From: Ditylenchus dipsaci
Lineage: Eukaryota > Nematoda > Chromadorea > Rhabditida > Anguinidae
Reading direction: 5' to 3'
Length of the DNA: 64,000 bases
Assembly (NCBI GenBank): GCA_004194705.1
Contig: SADC01000061.1
Span: 62,001 to 126,000 of the forward strand
How positions within the stretch are numbered: the stretch's first letter is position 1; each line of letters begins with the position of its first letter. Positions 1 through 9,888 of this stretch are shown piece after piece. The translations under genes were made by a program, and so were the position numbers. The notes beneath the pieces are model-generated. The model did not search any database. It saw nothing but the letters and a program-made list of their open reading frames with translations, and was not told where the DNA came from.

Positions 1-516
1 ATCCACGGATAAAAAATATCCGTAGCAATAATGAAAATATCGCGGATTTCATCTTATCCGCGGATTTTATCCTTAGCCTGGTCGGGGATGGATAACGAGT
101 ACAGCTAATTTTACTTACACATTTTTAAGGGTTGAATTTGACTTCTGAGCATTATTAACCTCAGAAAGTTACATTGAACAAACAAAAAAGGCATGTTGTA
201 TTGTTTTGAACCACTTATAACTTTTTCTCTATCAAAACATTAGTAACGGTCAAAAACATACATTTAGTACATAATGCACGTCATTTACCTAATATCAGTC
301 GTGCAAAAGCAGATCTAGAAGGTCTAGATTAAATATAATATCCAATTAGGTCAATAAGTCCACATGTTTATTCACGACTCTATCTGATTCACGTGTCAAT
401 TCACGCCTCCATCTGACTCTCATGTCATTAACATGTAAATTCTACATGTTAATCAGACTGAAGAGTGAATTCACATGTGGATCAGATTGAGACGTAAATT
501 TGCGTGTGAATCAGAT

Positions 517-867
517 TAGAGATAGAAATTTGCTTTTTGCGATGTTGCGATGCGATGTTTTTTGATAAAAAAATTTGCGATGCGATGTGCGATGTTTTTA
601 AAAATTAGCGTGCGATGTTGCGATGCGATGTTTTTTGCCAAAAATGGCTGCGTGCGATGCGATGTTTGCGATGCGATACATCGCATCGCTTCTATCTCTA
701 ATTGAAACATTTTTGAAAAACAAATTGCGATATTTTAAAAATTTGCGATGCGATGTGCGATGTTTTTAAAAATTTGCGTGCGATGTTGCGATGCGATGTT
801 TTTAGACGAAATTTGCTGCGTGCGATGCGATGTTGCGATGCGATACATCGCATCGCTTCTATCTCTA
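517..867. mobile_element. hAT-type MITE, GCGATGCGAT-rich
   Basis: The element starts TAGAGATAGAA and ends TTCTATCTCTA, an imperfect terminal inverted repeat. It is flanked by a perfect 8-bp duplication AATCAGAT (509-516 and 868-875). The interior is made of GATGCGATGTTTTT units and a second internal copy of the end near 695, as if the right end was duplicated. An 8-bp duplication is typical of hAT elements. There is no coding capacity. Confidence 0.75.
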
Positions 868-1034
868 AATCAGATTGACGCCCAAATTCGGATGTAAATC
901 ACAGTGAGGCGTGAATTTACATGTCATCAGGTTGAGGCGTAAATTCACATGTGAGTCAGGTTGAGGCGTGAATCGACATGAGTGAATAATTGACATGAGT
1001 GATCCACAAATTTTAACCGAGGATAAGTCCGTGG

Positions 1035-1512
1035 CAGTGTTTTCAAAAGTCAAGGTCAAGTTCCAAGGTCAAGGTCAAGGTAAAACTGACTTTAAAACTT
1101 CAACGTCGTTTTTTCTCGATTTTTAGTAAGAAAATGGGTCTGAATTTTTTTCCTATCCCTAAAGTCAAGATTTTGCGCTGAACAAAACGTACTTTTCAGA
1201 ATAACGATATAATTTTGCACGATGAGATATAGCCTAAAGTCAGGTAAATCACCTTGATTTTACCTTGACCTTGACTTTCGCTAAAATCAAGGTGATTTTA
1301 CCTTGACTTTAGGCTATATCTCATCGTGCAAAAATTATATCGTTATTCTGAAAAGTACGTTTTGTTCAGCGCAAAATCTTGACTTTAGGGATAGGAAAAA
1401 AATTCAGACCCATTTTCCTTACTAAAAATCGAGAAAAACGACCTTGAAGTTTTTAAAGTCAAGTTTTACCTTGACCTTGACCTTGAACTTGACCTTGACT
1501 TTGAAAACACTG
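1035..1512. mobile_element. Palindromic hAT-type MITE with CAGTGTTTTC ends
   Basis: Both halves are nearly perfect reverse complements around position 1270. The termini are CAGTGTTTTCAAAAGTCAAG and its complement. The flanks GTCCGTGG (1027-1034) and GTCCGTGA (1513-1520) match at 7 of 8 bases, as expected for an ageing 8-bp duplication. The CAGTG end resembles the ends of the hAT elements at 12432 and 48802. Confidence 0.75.
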
Positions 1513-1841
1513 GTCCGTGATATTATACTGAGCAGAGGATAAATCCGTGGATAATATCTGCAGCTGTAGATAATTTCATCTGCTATTATTGCTACGGGAT
1601 GATATCCGCGGATTTTTCTATACGCGGATTTTATCCCTATCCTTGATTTTATCCGCTGATTATTGCTACCGGTCCTGATGTCTAAATCGCGGCACCTGCG
1701 TAACTAGCTCTCCTATTCAACTAATTGTAGTTTTTTTCTTGGTTCCTTTTTTGTCATTTTGCTTATTTCTCACCCCTCGTTACAACGTTAGCTCTTCCAT
1801 CTCGACTTGATTAGCCTACAATTTTTTTTATCAAAGCTTAG

Positions 1842-1903
1842 CCCCGATATAATGGCACCTCCAGCTGGTCCCCAGAAGCGCCGTTATATCCAGGTTTAGC
1901 TGT
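1842..1903. repeat. Fragment of pogo-type MITE end
   Basis: Read on the minus strand this is ACAGCTAAACCTGGATATAA followed by a GGGGACC word, the same layout as the complete element at 48424-48599 (ACAGTCAAACCTCGATATAG). The ATG at about 1854 opens a short exon-like frame but lies inside this repeat. Confidence 0.5.
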
Positions 1904-3723
1904 TTACTGCTTTTTTATAAATTAGCTAAAGAATTGGCGGAACGTAAAAAAATTCAATGTTTCTCGAAATATCCTCATCCTCAATTGAATAAAACTACTT
2001 GAACCAAACTGTTCAAACAATTTAATCAACATTTTTAGGCTGGAGGCAGGAAACAAATCAAGCGAAGAATTTTTCTGTGGCTATCTGCCTGAATCGGAAA
2101 TAGAACGGCGACTTACAAAAGAAGGTGATTTCCTAGTACGAAAAGTTATCAAAGGAGATGAAGTTTGTTATTTGTGCATTCTTATAATTTGTGTCTGCTC
2201 TGCGTTTCAGGATACCTATGTTCTTTCTTATATGTGTCAGACCAGGGTCCTGGATGGGGTTCGTCACAGACCAATACATTTTGATGAAGAGAACCGCGTC
2301 TACTTCATGACACGCACTGCTTCGACTGTATATCTTCACTGGTAGCCTATCACTGCAACAAAAATCTGAGTGTTGACGAATTTGATGGGAAAATCAAGAC
2401 AGGGGTCAAACGCGACAGTTGGCAATTGTATCATGCTCAAATCGAGAAGTCAGTATTTCGATGCTCAACAAACTCTTTTAGAAGTTTGGAATTTGCCAAA
2501 TCTAGCGAAAAATAAATTTTTTAAAGCTCGTTCAACGAATTTTTTCGTGTGGTGTAATCCATGAGGTAATGCCAGTAGAAGCAACAATTTTTCGTTATAT
2601 CTAGCAAAAATACGCGAAATCCTTCTGATATTTATAATTGATGTTTTTAGTCTTAAAAAGCTTGGAAATGGAGCTTTGGCGAAGTCTGGTTATGCAAGTT
2701 ACAAGTTGGGTTGTTCAAAGAAATCGAAGTTGCTGTCAAAGTATGCATTGCACCTGAAGAAACACAAGCTGAGGAAAGCGAAAAACTATTTACGGTATAT
2801 AATTTTCCCCGGACCTTGACATCAAAATTTTAATTCACAGGAAGCGCAGACAATGTGAGACTTATTCATCCGAACATCGTGAAGCTAATTGGAGTCGCTA
2901 TGTACGAACAGCCAATTAAAATCGCGCTTGAGCTGTGTCCAGGTACATTATGCTGTCCTAAAGTTAATCTGCTTTTTATTGATTCTATGAGTAGGCGGAT
3001 CCGTTCTCGACTTGTTAGAAAACCACCACAAAAGAGTTGACAGAGGAGCGTCGCCGACATTTAATTTTGGGTGCCGCCAGAGGAATGGCTTACTTAGAAC
3101 AAGAAATGGTATTTTTTTATTGTTTTGCAAATAAAAAGTAACCAGTGATCGGAGAAGCCGAAGCTAATGGCAAAACCAGAGACAACAATTGAGAGCCAAT
3201 CTTTGGCCTGCCAAAGTTTTGCTTTGTGTGTTTGTCCTTAGCTTAGGCTTTTAATTTGGCCGAGCCAAATTTCGGCTGACACTTTGGCTTTACGTTTGGC
3301 TTTGGCTTTTCCAATCACTGCTTGCAACTTTGTTTTCCAGATAATTCACCGAGATATTGCAGCCCGAAATATTCTCATTGGAGGTAAAGGCGAGCCGAAA
3401 ATAAGTGACTTTGGACTAAGTATGCTCGGAGTGGATTACAGAGTTAAGAAGCTGCAAAAGGTAATTTTCGTTTGTAAATACAGTTCATCTTTTAAGTGAC
3501 TTACGACGGTACCGGTCAATTTTCCGCCGCCATAATTCAATTTCTGTTTTCAAGTTAAAGTTTCTTCTGTGAATGACCCTTTCTCCTATTCCCCTTGTTA
3601 TTTTTACTGCCCTAATATACTGCCCTAACTCAATTTTACTGCCCTAACTCAATCAAGTATGGACTTTCGAATATGTTTAAGGTCATAATTAAGTATTTAG
3701 GAATTTCCTGACAGAATTTGCAG

Positions 3724-3782
3724 TAGAAACTAATGATGAAGAGGCAGATCCTTCCAACTGGAGCTCAACGAAGTTCTTGATG
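3724..3782 (+). other. Orphan exon-like block within kinase intron
   Basis: The sequence has a TTTGCAG acceptor, an open acidic reading frame (ETNDEEADPSNW...) and a GTAAAT donor. Its phase (two leading bases) does not fit between the DFG exon and the APE exon, which join directly in phase 0. It could be a remnant of a duplicated kinase exon or chance. Confidence 0.25.
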
Positions 3783-3839
3783 GTAAATTAAATTAAAATG
3801 CTCCAATGTATTTTTGTGTGATGTTATTTCCTTAAAGGC

Positions 3840-4270
3840 ATTATTTTTGAGTTCTGGTCAATAAAAAATCGAGTTTCTGGACCACCCGAAATCACCCCAT
3901 TTTGACCATTTTTCAAGGGATTTAGGTCTGTATTTGGGTGGAAATGGACTAAAAAGGTGCCAATTTCTAACAAAAGGAAGACGTTGAACATAGTTTTGTT
4001 GACTGGGGCCTACCGCATAAATAAACTCTGGTATGCATACATTTTTATGCATCCAGAGTCACTTTCGAGTGATTTGCGTTTAAGGTATGTGGGTGTGCGT
4101 ATCTCGACCCCAAGCAACCAAGCCCGAAGGGGGCGCAGGGGGCTTGGTTGGTTAGAGATGCGCGCACTCATTTAGCTTAGACATAATTCCGAGCAAGACT
4201 CTTGAACAGAAATGCATTTAGAGACTATTTTTGCCCAGCTCCAGTGACCAAAACATGATAAAACAGGTAA
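3840..4270. repeat. Dispersed repeat, 'GCATCCAGAGTCACTTTCGAG' family, copy 1
   Basis: Recognisable words in order: AACATAGTTTTGTTGACTGG, CCTACCGCATAAATAAACTC, a GCATCCAGAG/CACTTTCGAGTGATTTG stretch, a CCAAGCCC...GGGGGCG hairpin, GAGATGCGCGCACTCA, ATTCCGAGCAAGACTCTTGA and CCCAGCTCCAGTGACCAAAAC. The same word order recurs at 52990-53270, 59995-60550 (reversed) and 63040-63330, and partly at 36380-36600. There is no coding potential. Confidence 0.75.
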
Positions 4271-4315
4271 AAAATAGATAGCCAAATTCTATATAGCGAA
4301 ATATATATAGGGGTT

Positions 4316-4448
4316 GGCGGCGGAAAATTGGTCGGCGGAAAATTGGTCGGCGGAAAATTTGTCGGCGGAAAATTGGTCGGCGGAAAATTGGTCGGCGGAA
4401 AATTGTCCGCGGAAAATTGTCCGCGGAAAATTGGTCGGCGGAAAATTG
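4316..4448 (+). repeat. Minisatellite, about nine 15-bp units
   Basis: Tandem units of GTCGGCGGAAAATTG with small variants (GTCCGCGGAAAATTG twice). The open frames here in all phases result from a period divisible by three and are not genes. Confidence 0.9.
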
Positions 4449-4622
4449 ACATGTACCCACTTACGATTATATCGTGTTCGGCTTGCAGGTATCCTAACCA
4501 AAATTTTGGAAAAAAGCAGCGCCCTTTAAAAAAGGCCTCTGTTCGAAAAATGAAATAATCAAAAAGAGAAAAAGGCGCTTTCAGTTTTGAAAAAAATAGA
4601 ATATAGAAGTATAAAAATTATA

Positions 4623-4875
4623 TACCGTATTCTCTCTAATAGGCGACATGTCGGTTTATTTTTCAACCTTCAAAAATCGTGAAAATTTTGGGTCGAACTC
4701 GACATTTTCGGGTGAAAATCCAAAATCGAAAAAGCGGAATCGATAGAGCTCGTGGGAACTAAGAAAACGCAATAAACAGCGATGTAATTTTTTTTCTTCG
4801 GACTGAGATACGGTCCCTCAAAGTAGGGGGTGTCGGTTTATTAGAGGGTGTCGGCCTATTAGAGAGAATACGGTA
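4623..4875. mobile_element. TA-flanked MITE, TACCGTATTCTCTCTAATAG family
   Basis: A 253-bp element with inverted ends TACCGTATTCTCTCTAATAG / CTATTAGAGAGAATACGGTA. It is nearly identical to 5781-6035 and, in reverse, 36636-36890. It lies in the kinase intron. Confidence 0.85.
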
Positions 4876-5780
4876 GTCATATTGCCTTTTTTCTCATCTT
4901 AAGGAAAAAGGCCAGCCGCCGAAAAAAAGGCAAGTATCTGACCTGATTGCTCGGGAGTCTACCGATTGTTTATTTGGCCTTATTTTAGCCGATTTGTTGT
5001 TTCTCGTTTATCGATATGTTGCTTCGGTCTTTGCAATTTTAATATTGTGGCCGAAAACAGATGGATATAGCGGGTGGTAAACTGCAGATGGCGGAGAGGG
5101 CCGTGATTTGTATTTCTCCTTATGACATGTGATTGTAGGTCCCTGTACGATATCTGGCTCCTGAAACATTGAAGGAAGGCCATTTTTCGTCAAAGTCAGA
5201 TGTATTTGCTTTCGGTGTCTATATTTGGGAGGTCTATCAGAATGGCCGACAACCGTGGGAGGATATAGAAGATCACAGAAAGGTAACGTCGGACTTTACC
5301 TATAAATTATACACACTTTTTTTAGATTATGAAACTGGTGCGGGGTGGTTCTCGCTTGCAAAATGACAACGATCTTTGCCCACAGGTGTTATGGGAGTTG
5401 GCCGAAAATTGTTGGAAGCAAGAACCTTTGCAGCGTCCAAGCTTCTCTGAGATCGTTGCCGAATATGGACGCTGGATGAGATCGACCAAAGCGATGGATT
5501 GTGGACGAGAATAAAGAAATTTTTGTTAGGAATTAAGCGTTGAAAAAAAAACTATAATGTAAAAAGCTGAATGTCAATAAATTACTCGCTGTATCAATCG
5601 ACTAGGGTTTGTTTTTGAGTTATATTTCAATGCTTTTTCAATAGTTCTCGGGAGTATTGATAGTGTTCATGGCGTCCAGCATCCTCTGAATAGTGACAAT
5701 CCTTAATAGTGACACTCCTGATACATAATACCGCGGTGACAAAACACCGCGGGAAAAACACCGCCGCCTTATTAACTACC

Positions 5781-6035
5781 TACCGTATTCTCTCTAATAG
5801 GCCGACATGTCAGTTTATTTTTCAACCCTTCAAAAATCGTGAAAATTTTGGGTCGAACTCGACATTTTCGGGTGAAAATCCAAAATCGAAAAAGCGGAAT
5901 CGATAGAGCTCGTGGGAACTAAGAAAACGCAATAAACAGCGATGTAATTTTTTTTCTTCGGACTGAGATACGGTCCCTCAAAGTAGGGGGTGTCGGTTTA
6001 TTAGAGGGTGTCGGCCTATTAGAGAGAATACGGTA
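5781..6035. mobile_element. TA-flanked MITE, same family as 4623-4875
   Basis: A 255-bp element with the same ends. Comparison with the empty paralogous site at about 14760 (complement reads AACTACCTATATAATCG) shows that the mobile unit is CCGTATT...AATACGG and that TA is duplicated on insertion, as for Tc1/mariner-type transposition. Confidence 0.9.
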
Positions 6036-6082
6036 TATAATCAATTCTTATATGTCCTACTTGGCTATAACAATATTGAAAT

Positions 6083-6470
6083 TGAGGAGCGAGTATATTT
6101 GCACCTGGTTTTGTTTTTTATGTATCACATTCTCTTCCTATATCGTTAAAAATTTGCAGGTCTTATCAAACCCAGTTTCCTACAACATTTTACGTAAGAA
6201 AAGGTTGAAGTTGACCAAATTTTTATTTTTCAAGCATGTGGATATCCACTTACCACAGGCTACCCACCCGGGATTTTGGGTTTGAAGTGGTGGAAATTAC
6301 GATTTCGGTCCTGTTTAAATCGATTCCTTACATGCTTTTACGTCAGGATTTGACTTAGTTTAAATCAGAAAAATTCTGAGTTAATCTCTAAAATTTAGGG
6401 TGGTCAGCTAAAATAGTAGCACGACCAATATAGTAGGCAACAAAACCAGGTACTACTGTACTCGCTCCTC
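6083..6470. repeat. Foldback insertion with GAGGAGCGAGTA ends
   Basis: The left end GAGGAGCGAGTATATTTGC and right end GTACTCGCTCCTC are inverted. The paralogous site on the minus strand near 14705 reads GAGGAGCTGGCACGG without the insert. No protein is recognised in it. Confidence 0.55.
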
Positions 6471-6631
6471 GCACGGCGAGAATTCCGCAGGAGACAATTC
6501 CGCGACAGATAATTACGCGACAGATAATTACGCGACGGATAATTCAGCGAAATTTCAATTTTTGACGTCCCTGTTAGGAAAAACCTGATTCTGACATTCT
6601 GACACATTCTGTCGATTGCATATTTATGGAC

Positions 6632-6866
6632 TTAAAGGGTATGCCCACGCTAAGAGGTAGTGCCCGGGATTCAAATTTTTTTCCTAATCATTGAACTTCT
6701 GTACGGATTTTTCAACTTGGTTTCTAACAAAACCATACTAAAATTAAATTCTAGGCCTTGTTTTGTTAGAAACCAAGTTGAAAAATCCGTACAGAAGCTC
6801 AATGATTCGGAAAAAAATTTGAATTCCGGGCACCACCTCTTATTAGCGTGGGCATGCCCCTTTAAA
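6632..6866. repeat. Foldback MITE, TTAAAGGG...CCCTTTAAA
   Basis: Near-perfect palindrome. The arms include ATGCCCACGCTAAG, TCATTGAACTTCTGTACGGA and TTTTTCAACTTGGTTTCTAA around a short centre. A second copy is at 57377-57619. A relative with the same 'TTCTGTACGAATTTTTCGAT' arms is at 31711-31937. Confidence 0.85.
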
Positions 6867-7689
6867 AATCTAAGGCTGTACCCGAAATTTAAGCGGCGAT
6901 TTGCTAAGTGGTCGATTTGCTAAGCGGTCGTTTTGCTAAGAATTTTTTTGCTAAGCGCCCATTTGCTAAGAATTTTTTTGTTAGGCGCCCATTTGCTAAG
7001 AATTTTTTTGTTAAGGCGCCCATTTGCTAAGAATTTTTTTGCTAAGGCATTCTTTTCTTAAATCCCGATTTGCTAAGAACTTTTCTACCTTTTTGAACTT
7101 TCTCTTTTTCTCAATGTTCTGATAGGGGATTGGACATTTTTCCGACGGACATTTTTTTTGTTTCTTACTGATTTCAACGTGGTATCTAGGTAAATTGATA
7201 TTTTCAGATTGTGTCCAAACTACCACAAATCATCCTAAACCACCTCAAGTACCCTAAAACCACCCTAAATACCCAAACCAAACCCAAACCTGAAAGATTA
7301 AATTTCTTAAAAATAAAAAATAAGCCATTTTTTCTAACTTAAAATTGTGTGGGGAATTGGGTTTGTCAAGCCCAAAGTTGCGATTTTACACACTCCAACT
7401 TCAATACCTGGTGTAGGTATCACCTGACCAGGTGGATGCCCACCTGGATGTCTTAAAAATGAAAAAGTTCATTTTAATAAAAAAATCTATTTTTCCAACC
7501 AAAAAAAATGTGAATAATTGGACTTGATGAGACCAAAAGTGCGATTTCACCTACCGATCCCAAATCTAGGGTTGAGTACCACCTGGACAGGTTGTTATCC
7601 AGGCAACTCAAGAGTAGGGGTATATTTACCCAAATGACCTGAAAGGTCAAACGTTAGTATTTTTATATCTGAAATTACGGTAAAAAATA

Positions 7690-8090
7690 AAGTGTTTACC
7701 CAGGTGGATCCGAACCAGCATCCTCTGCGGTGGCTATCCAAGTGGTCGTCCACTTGGATCAAAAATTTTTTTTACGTTTTCGGTTTCCAAACAATTTTTC
7801 TGCACTAATTCGAGCATCCTGAAGATGGTTTGACAGTGTTAAAATCACGTTTTATCAAGAAATTTTTGAGTTATCGTGAATTCTTGATTTTGATAAATCA
7901 ATTGTTAGCAATAACTCTAAATTTCTCGATAAAACGTGATTTTACCACTGTTCAAACCATCTTCAGCATGCTCGAATTAGTGCAGAAAAATTGTTTTGGA
8001 AACCGAAAACGTAAAAAAAAAAATTTTTGATCCAAGTGGACGACCACTTGGATAGCCACTGCCGAGGATGCTGGTTCGAATCCACCTGAG
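7690..8090. repeat. Inner palindrome with tRNA-like B boxes
   Basis: The arms are near-perfect complements around 7890 (AAATCACGTTTTATC / GATAAAACGTGATTT). The ends carry GGTTCGAATCC on the plus strand (8073-8083) and a GGTTCGGATCC on the minus strand near 7705. These match the RNA polymerase III B box, so the palindrome may be two tRNA-derived units head to head. Confidence 0.5.
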
Positions 8091-8117
8091 TGCATACCTT
8101 TTTTATCATAATTTTGA

Positions 8118-8187
8118 GTGTTTCCTTGGCGAAGAGGTCCATATACTCATCACCAAGGTTACTGGTTCGAATCCCTCTGGGTGCAAT
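8118..8187 (+). repeat. tRNA-like sequence, degenerate
   Basis: TTGGCGAAGAGG resembles a D-arm/A box and ACTGGTTCGAATCCCTC resembles a T-arm/B box (GGTTCGAATCC at 8164-8174). No acceptor stem or clean anticodon arm is visible, so I call it tRNA-derived rather than a tRNA gene. Confidence 0.35.
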
Positions 8188-8559
8188 GAGTCCAGAGTAG
8201 AGGACCCCGATTAAATTAAACCATTTTTAGAACATTATTTTGGATTGAATCGTTTGGGTTTTAAGGTCTGTACCCCGAAATTGAACCGAACTGAAGAAGT
8301 AGGTAGCTTAACAAACAAGATCTTTATCAAAACAACTACTTAGCAAAAAAATTCTTAGCAAAACGACCAATTAGCAAATTGGCGCTTAAATTTTCAATTC
8401 TTAGCAAATTGGCGCTTAAATTTTTTTTTCTTAGCAAAACGACGCTTAGCAAATCGACCACTTAGCAAATCGCCGCTTAAATTTCGGGGTACAGCCAAAT
8501 CTAAAACTCGTACTCAAATTGGAATACTGAATATTTTTCAAATGTTTTTTTGTCGGGTA

Positions 8560-9110
8560 AAACGGAATTTTGCAGCTAATTCTCGTAATTTTGCAGCAAA
8601 TATTAGTGAATTTGCGGGAATTCGAATTTCCTAGTCAAAAAATGACTTGGATCGCTCAGAATCCCAGCCCGGAGTGGCCAGAAGCCCCTGAAAGTTAGTT
8701 TTTTGGGGGTTTACTAAATGGGGGGGTCAACTTTTTGCGAAAATTCGATTGGGCGGATCAGAATTCCGGTCCGACCGGCTTAATCGCTCAGAATTTCAGG
8801 TTTGTGACGGTTTTGAGTGGTTCAGGGCGGAATTCTGAGCGATTAAGCCGGTCGGACCGGAATTCTACTCCGCCCAATCGAATTTTCGCAAAAAGTTTAC
8901 CCCCCCTTTAGTAAACCCCCAAAAAACCAACTTTCAGGGGCTTCCGACCACTCCGGGCTGAGATTCTGAGCGATCCAAGTCATTTTTGACTAGGAAATTT
9001 GAATTCACGCAAAATTCACTAATGTTTGCTGCAAAATTACGAGAATTAGCTGCAAATTACGAGGATTAGCTGCAAAATAACGAGGATTAGCTGCAAAATT
9101 CCGTTGTACC
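8560..9110. repeat. Long palindrome, GAATTCGAATTTCCTAGTC arms
   Basis: Reverse-complement halves centred near 8800. The arms include TGACTTGGATCGCTCAGAAT, CCCGGAGTGGCCAGAAGCCC and CTTTTTGCGAAAATTCGATT. The palindrome at 11690-12200 is a diverged relative with the same word order. Confidence 0.8.
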
Positions 9111-9129
9111 CTTTTTGTCTCAAGAGAAA

Positions 9130-9610
9130 TCTGAAATTGGACAGAAATTTAAAGGATAAATCTTTTTTCTGCCCGCTTCTGGCTTTTTTCTGCCCGTTTT
9201 TGCTTCTTTCTGCCCGCTTTTTTGAAAATGATCAAAAATAATCCCAATTGGTGATAATTTTTTTTTATTCTTAGCAGCACTAGTATACAAAATTTTCTAA
9301 GGAATCCGAATTTGTTTACAGAATTTCTAAAAAGCTCTTAGCTGTCTAGCTTCGGCCACTTTGCCGAATTTAGGCGAAAAAATTTCTTGCATGCAATAAA
9401 TGGTCACATCTCAGCAGCCAAAAGCTTTTTGGAAATTCTGTAAATAAATTCGGATTCCTTAGGAAATTTTCTATACCAGTGCAGCTCAGAATGAAAAATT
9501 ATCACAAATTGGGGTTATTTTTGATCACTTTCAAAAAAGCGGCAGAAAGAAGCAAAAACGGGCAGAAAAAAGCCAGAAGCGGGCAGAAAAAAGTCTCGTC
9601 CAAATTTAAA
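9130..9610. repeat. Palindrome with GGCAGAAAAAAG arms
   Basis: Centred near 9370. Both arms carry 'CTGCCCGCTTTT' or its complement and AATTCGGATTCCTTAGGAAA. It adjoins the inverted arms of the SWIM-transposase block that follows. Confidence 0.7.
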
Positions 9611-9726
9611 ATGGATAAATCTTTTTTTTGCCACCTTTCGGCTTTTTTCTGCCACCTTTTACTTTTTTCTGCTACCTTTTTGCTCTTATGTAGCATTATG
9701 TCATAATTTTCGAAATTTCACTGCTG

Positions 9727-9870
9727 AGCAGAGATGGACAAGGTATAAGAAGCTTCGCTCAAGTGTCTACAAGGTGCAGCCATCTCAGCTTTTCAATGGT
9801 CTCTACATTTGCAGCTGTTTGAAGGGGATGGAGGATCGCGTGTTTTGCAAGCACTCATTAGTAATTTTTT
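9727..9870 (+). pseudogene. Transposase fragment with SWIM zinc finger
   Basis: The open frame reads RWTRYKKLRSSVYKVQ, followed by a CSCLKGM...FCKHS segment. This is the C-x-C-xn-C-x-H spacing of the SWIM zinc finger, which sits near the C-terminus of MULE transposases. The frame runs toward the hAT-type insertion at 9889, and coding-like sequence resumes after it (11088-11208, ending KRGKTES and stop). I see no catalytic domain upstream, so this is a C-terminal remnant. Confidence 0.5.
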
Positions 9871-9888
9871 CAGTTAATTGTTCATTTA

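Larger units (their letters stand above)
1..1680. repeat. Nested repeat block, ATCCGCGGAT foldback with short tandem units
   Basis: The outer arms (about 1-115 and 1520-1680) share words such as TATCCGCGGATTT, GATAAATCCGTGG and ATTGCTAC in opposite orientation, so the block reads as one decayed foldback. Between them, about 360-1010 holds irregular 30-bp units built on variants of 'TGAATCAGATTGAGGCG' in both orientations. Two smaller elements with their own target duplications are inserted in it (517-867 and 1035-1512). I see no coding exon here. Confidence 0.6.
2039..5514 (+). pseudogene. SH2-tyrosine kinase (Fer-like), probably a pseudogene
   Basis: Non-receptor tyrosine kinase of the SH2-kinase type that is amplified in nematodes. 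Exon-like blocks: 2039-2162, 2211-2452 (SH2; GDFLVRK phosphotyrosine pocket), 2651-2794 (KLGNGA loop, VAVK lysine), 2841-2942, 2995-3108, 3341-3460 (HRDIAARN catalytic loop, DFGLS), 5139-5282 (RYLAPE, SDVFAFGV), 5326-5514 (C-lobe, stop at 5512). All kinase landmarks are in order. The frame breaks about four times: near 2306 (SH2), 2685 (glycine loop, one T short), 2855 (before the RLIHPN segment) and 3030 (one A too many). The 2452/2651 junction is also out of phase. The exons from 3341 on are intact. The intron 3461-5138 has been enlarged by repeats. I see no upstream N-terminal exon. An AATAAA lies at 5576. Most breaks sit in short homopolymers, so consensus errors are an alternative, but the ASPP and SRT exons nearby are almost entirely clean. 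Confidence 0.8.
5700..6600. repeat. Older dispersed repeat, copy 1, carrying two insertions
   Basis: The backbone reads ACACCGCCGCCTTATTAACTACC, then (after a MITE) TATAATCAATTCTTATATGTCC, an ATTGAAATTGAGG word, an AATTCCGC/GACAATTCCGC part and TTTTTGACGTCCCTGTTAGG. The same backbone runs in reverse at 14830-14640 and 12431-12360. Copy 1 lacks the hAT element seen in copy 2, while copy 2 lacks the MITE at 5781-6035 and the foldback at about 6083-6470. Tandem ATAATTACGCGACAG units occupy 6505-6545. Confidence 0.7.
6868..8508. repeat. Large foldback with 'TTTGCTAAG' tandem arms
   Basis: The left arm (6868-7070) has units of TTGCTAAGAATTTTTTTG and GCGCCCATTTGCTAAG. The right arm (8330-8508) has the complement (CTTAGCAAATCG units). 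The outer words AAGGCTGTACCCGAAATTTAAG and their complement close the palindrome. The interior holds a second palindrome (7690-8090) and tRNA-like B-box sequences. Confidence 0.7.

Noticed and set aside
1854..1895. ATG followed by a short proline-rich frame and a GT, looking like a first exon of the kinase
   Set aside because: It falls inside a pogo-type MITE fragment, and the same words recur at about 56990.
4316..4448. Regular repeats suggesting a CRISPR array
   Set aside because: The units are contiguous with no spacers and the genome is eukaryotic.
4218..4558. Several overlapping ORFs on both strands
   Set aside because: They come from the 15-bp minisatellite, whose period keeps all frames open.
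8118..8187. Functional tRNA gene
   Set aside because: The B box is good but no acceptor stem closes and the anticodon arm is not clear.
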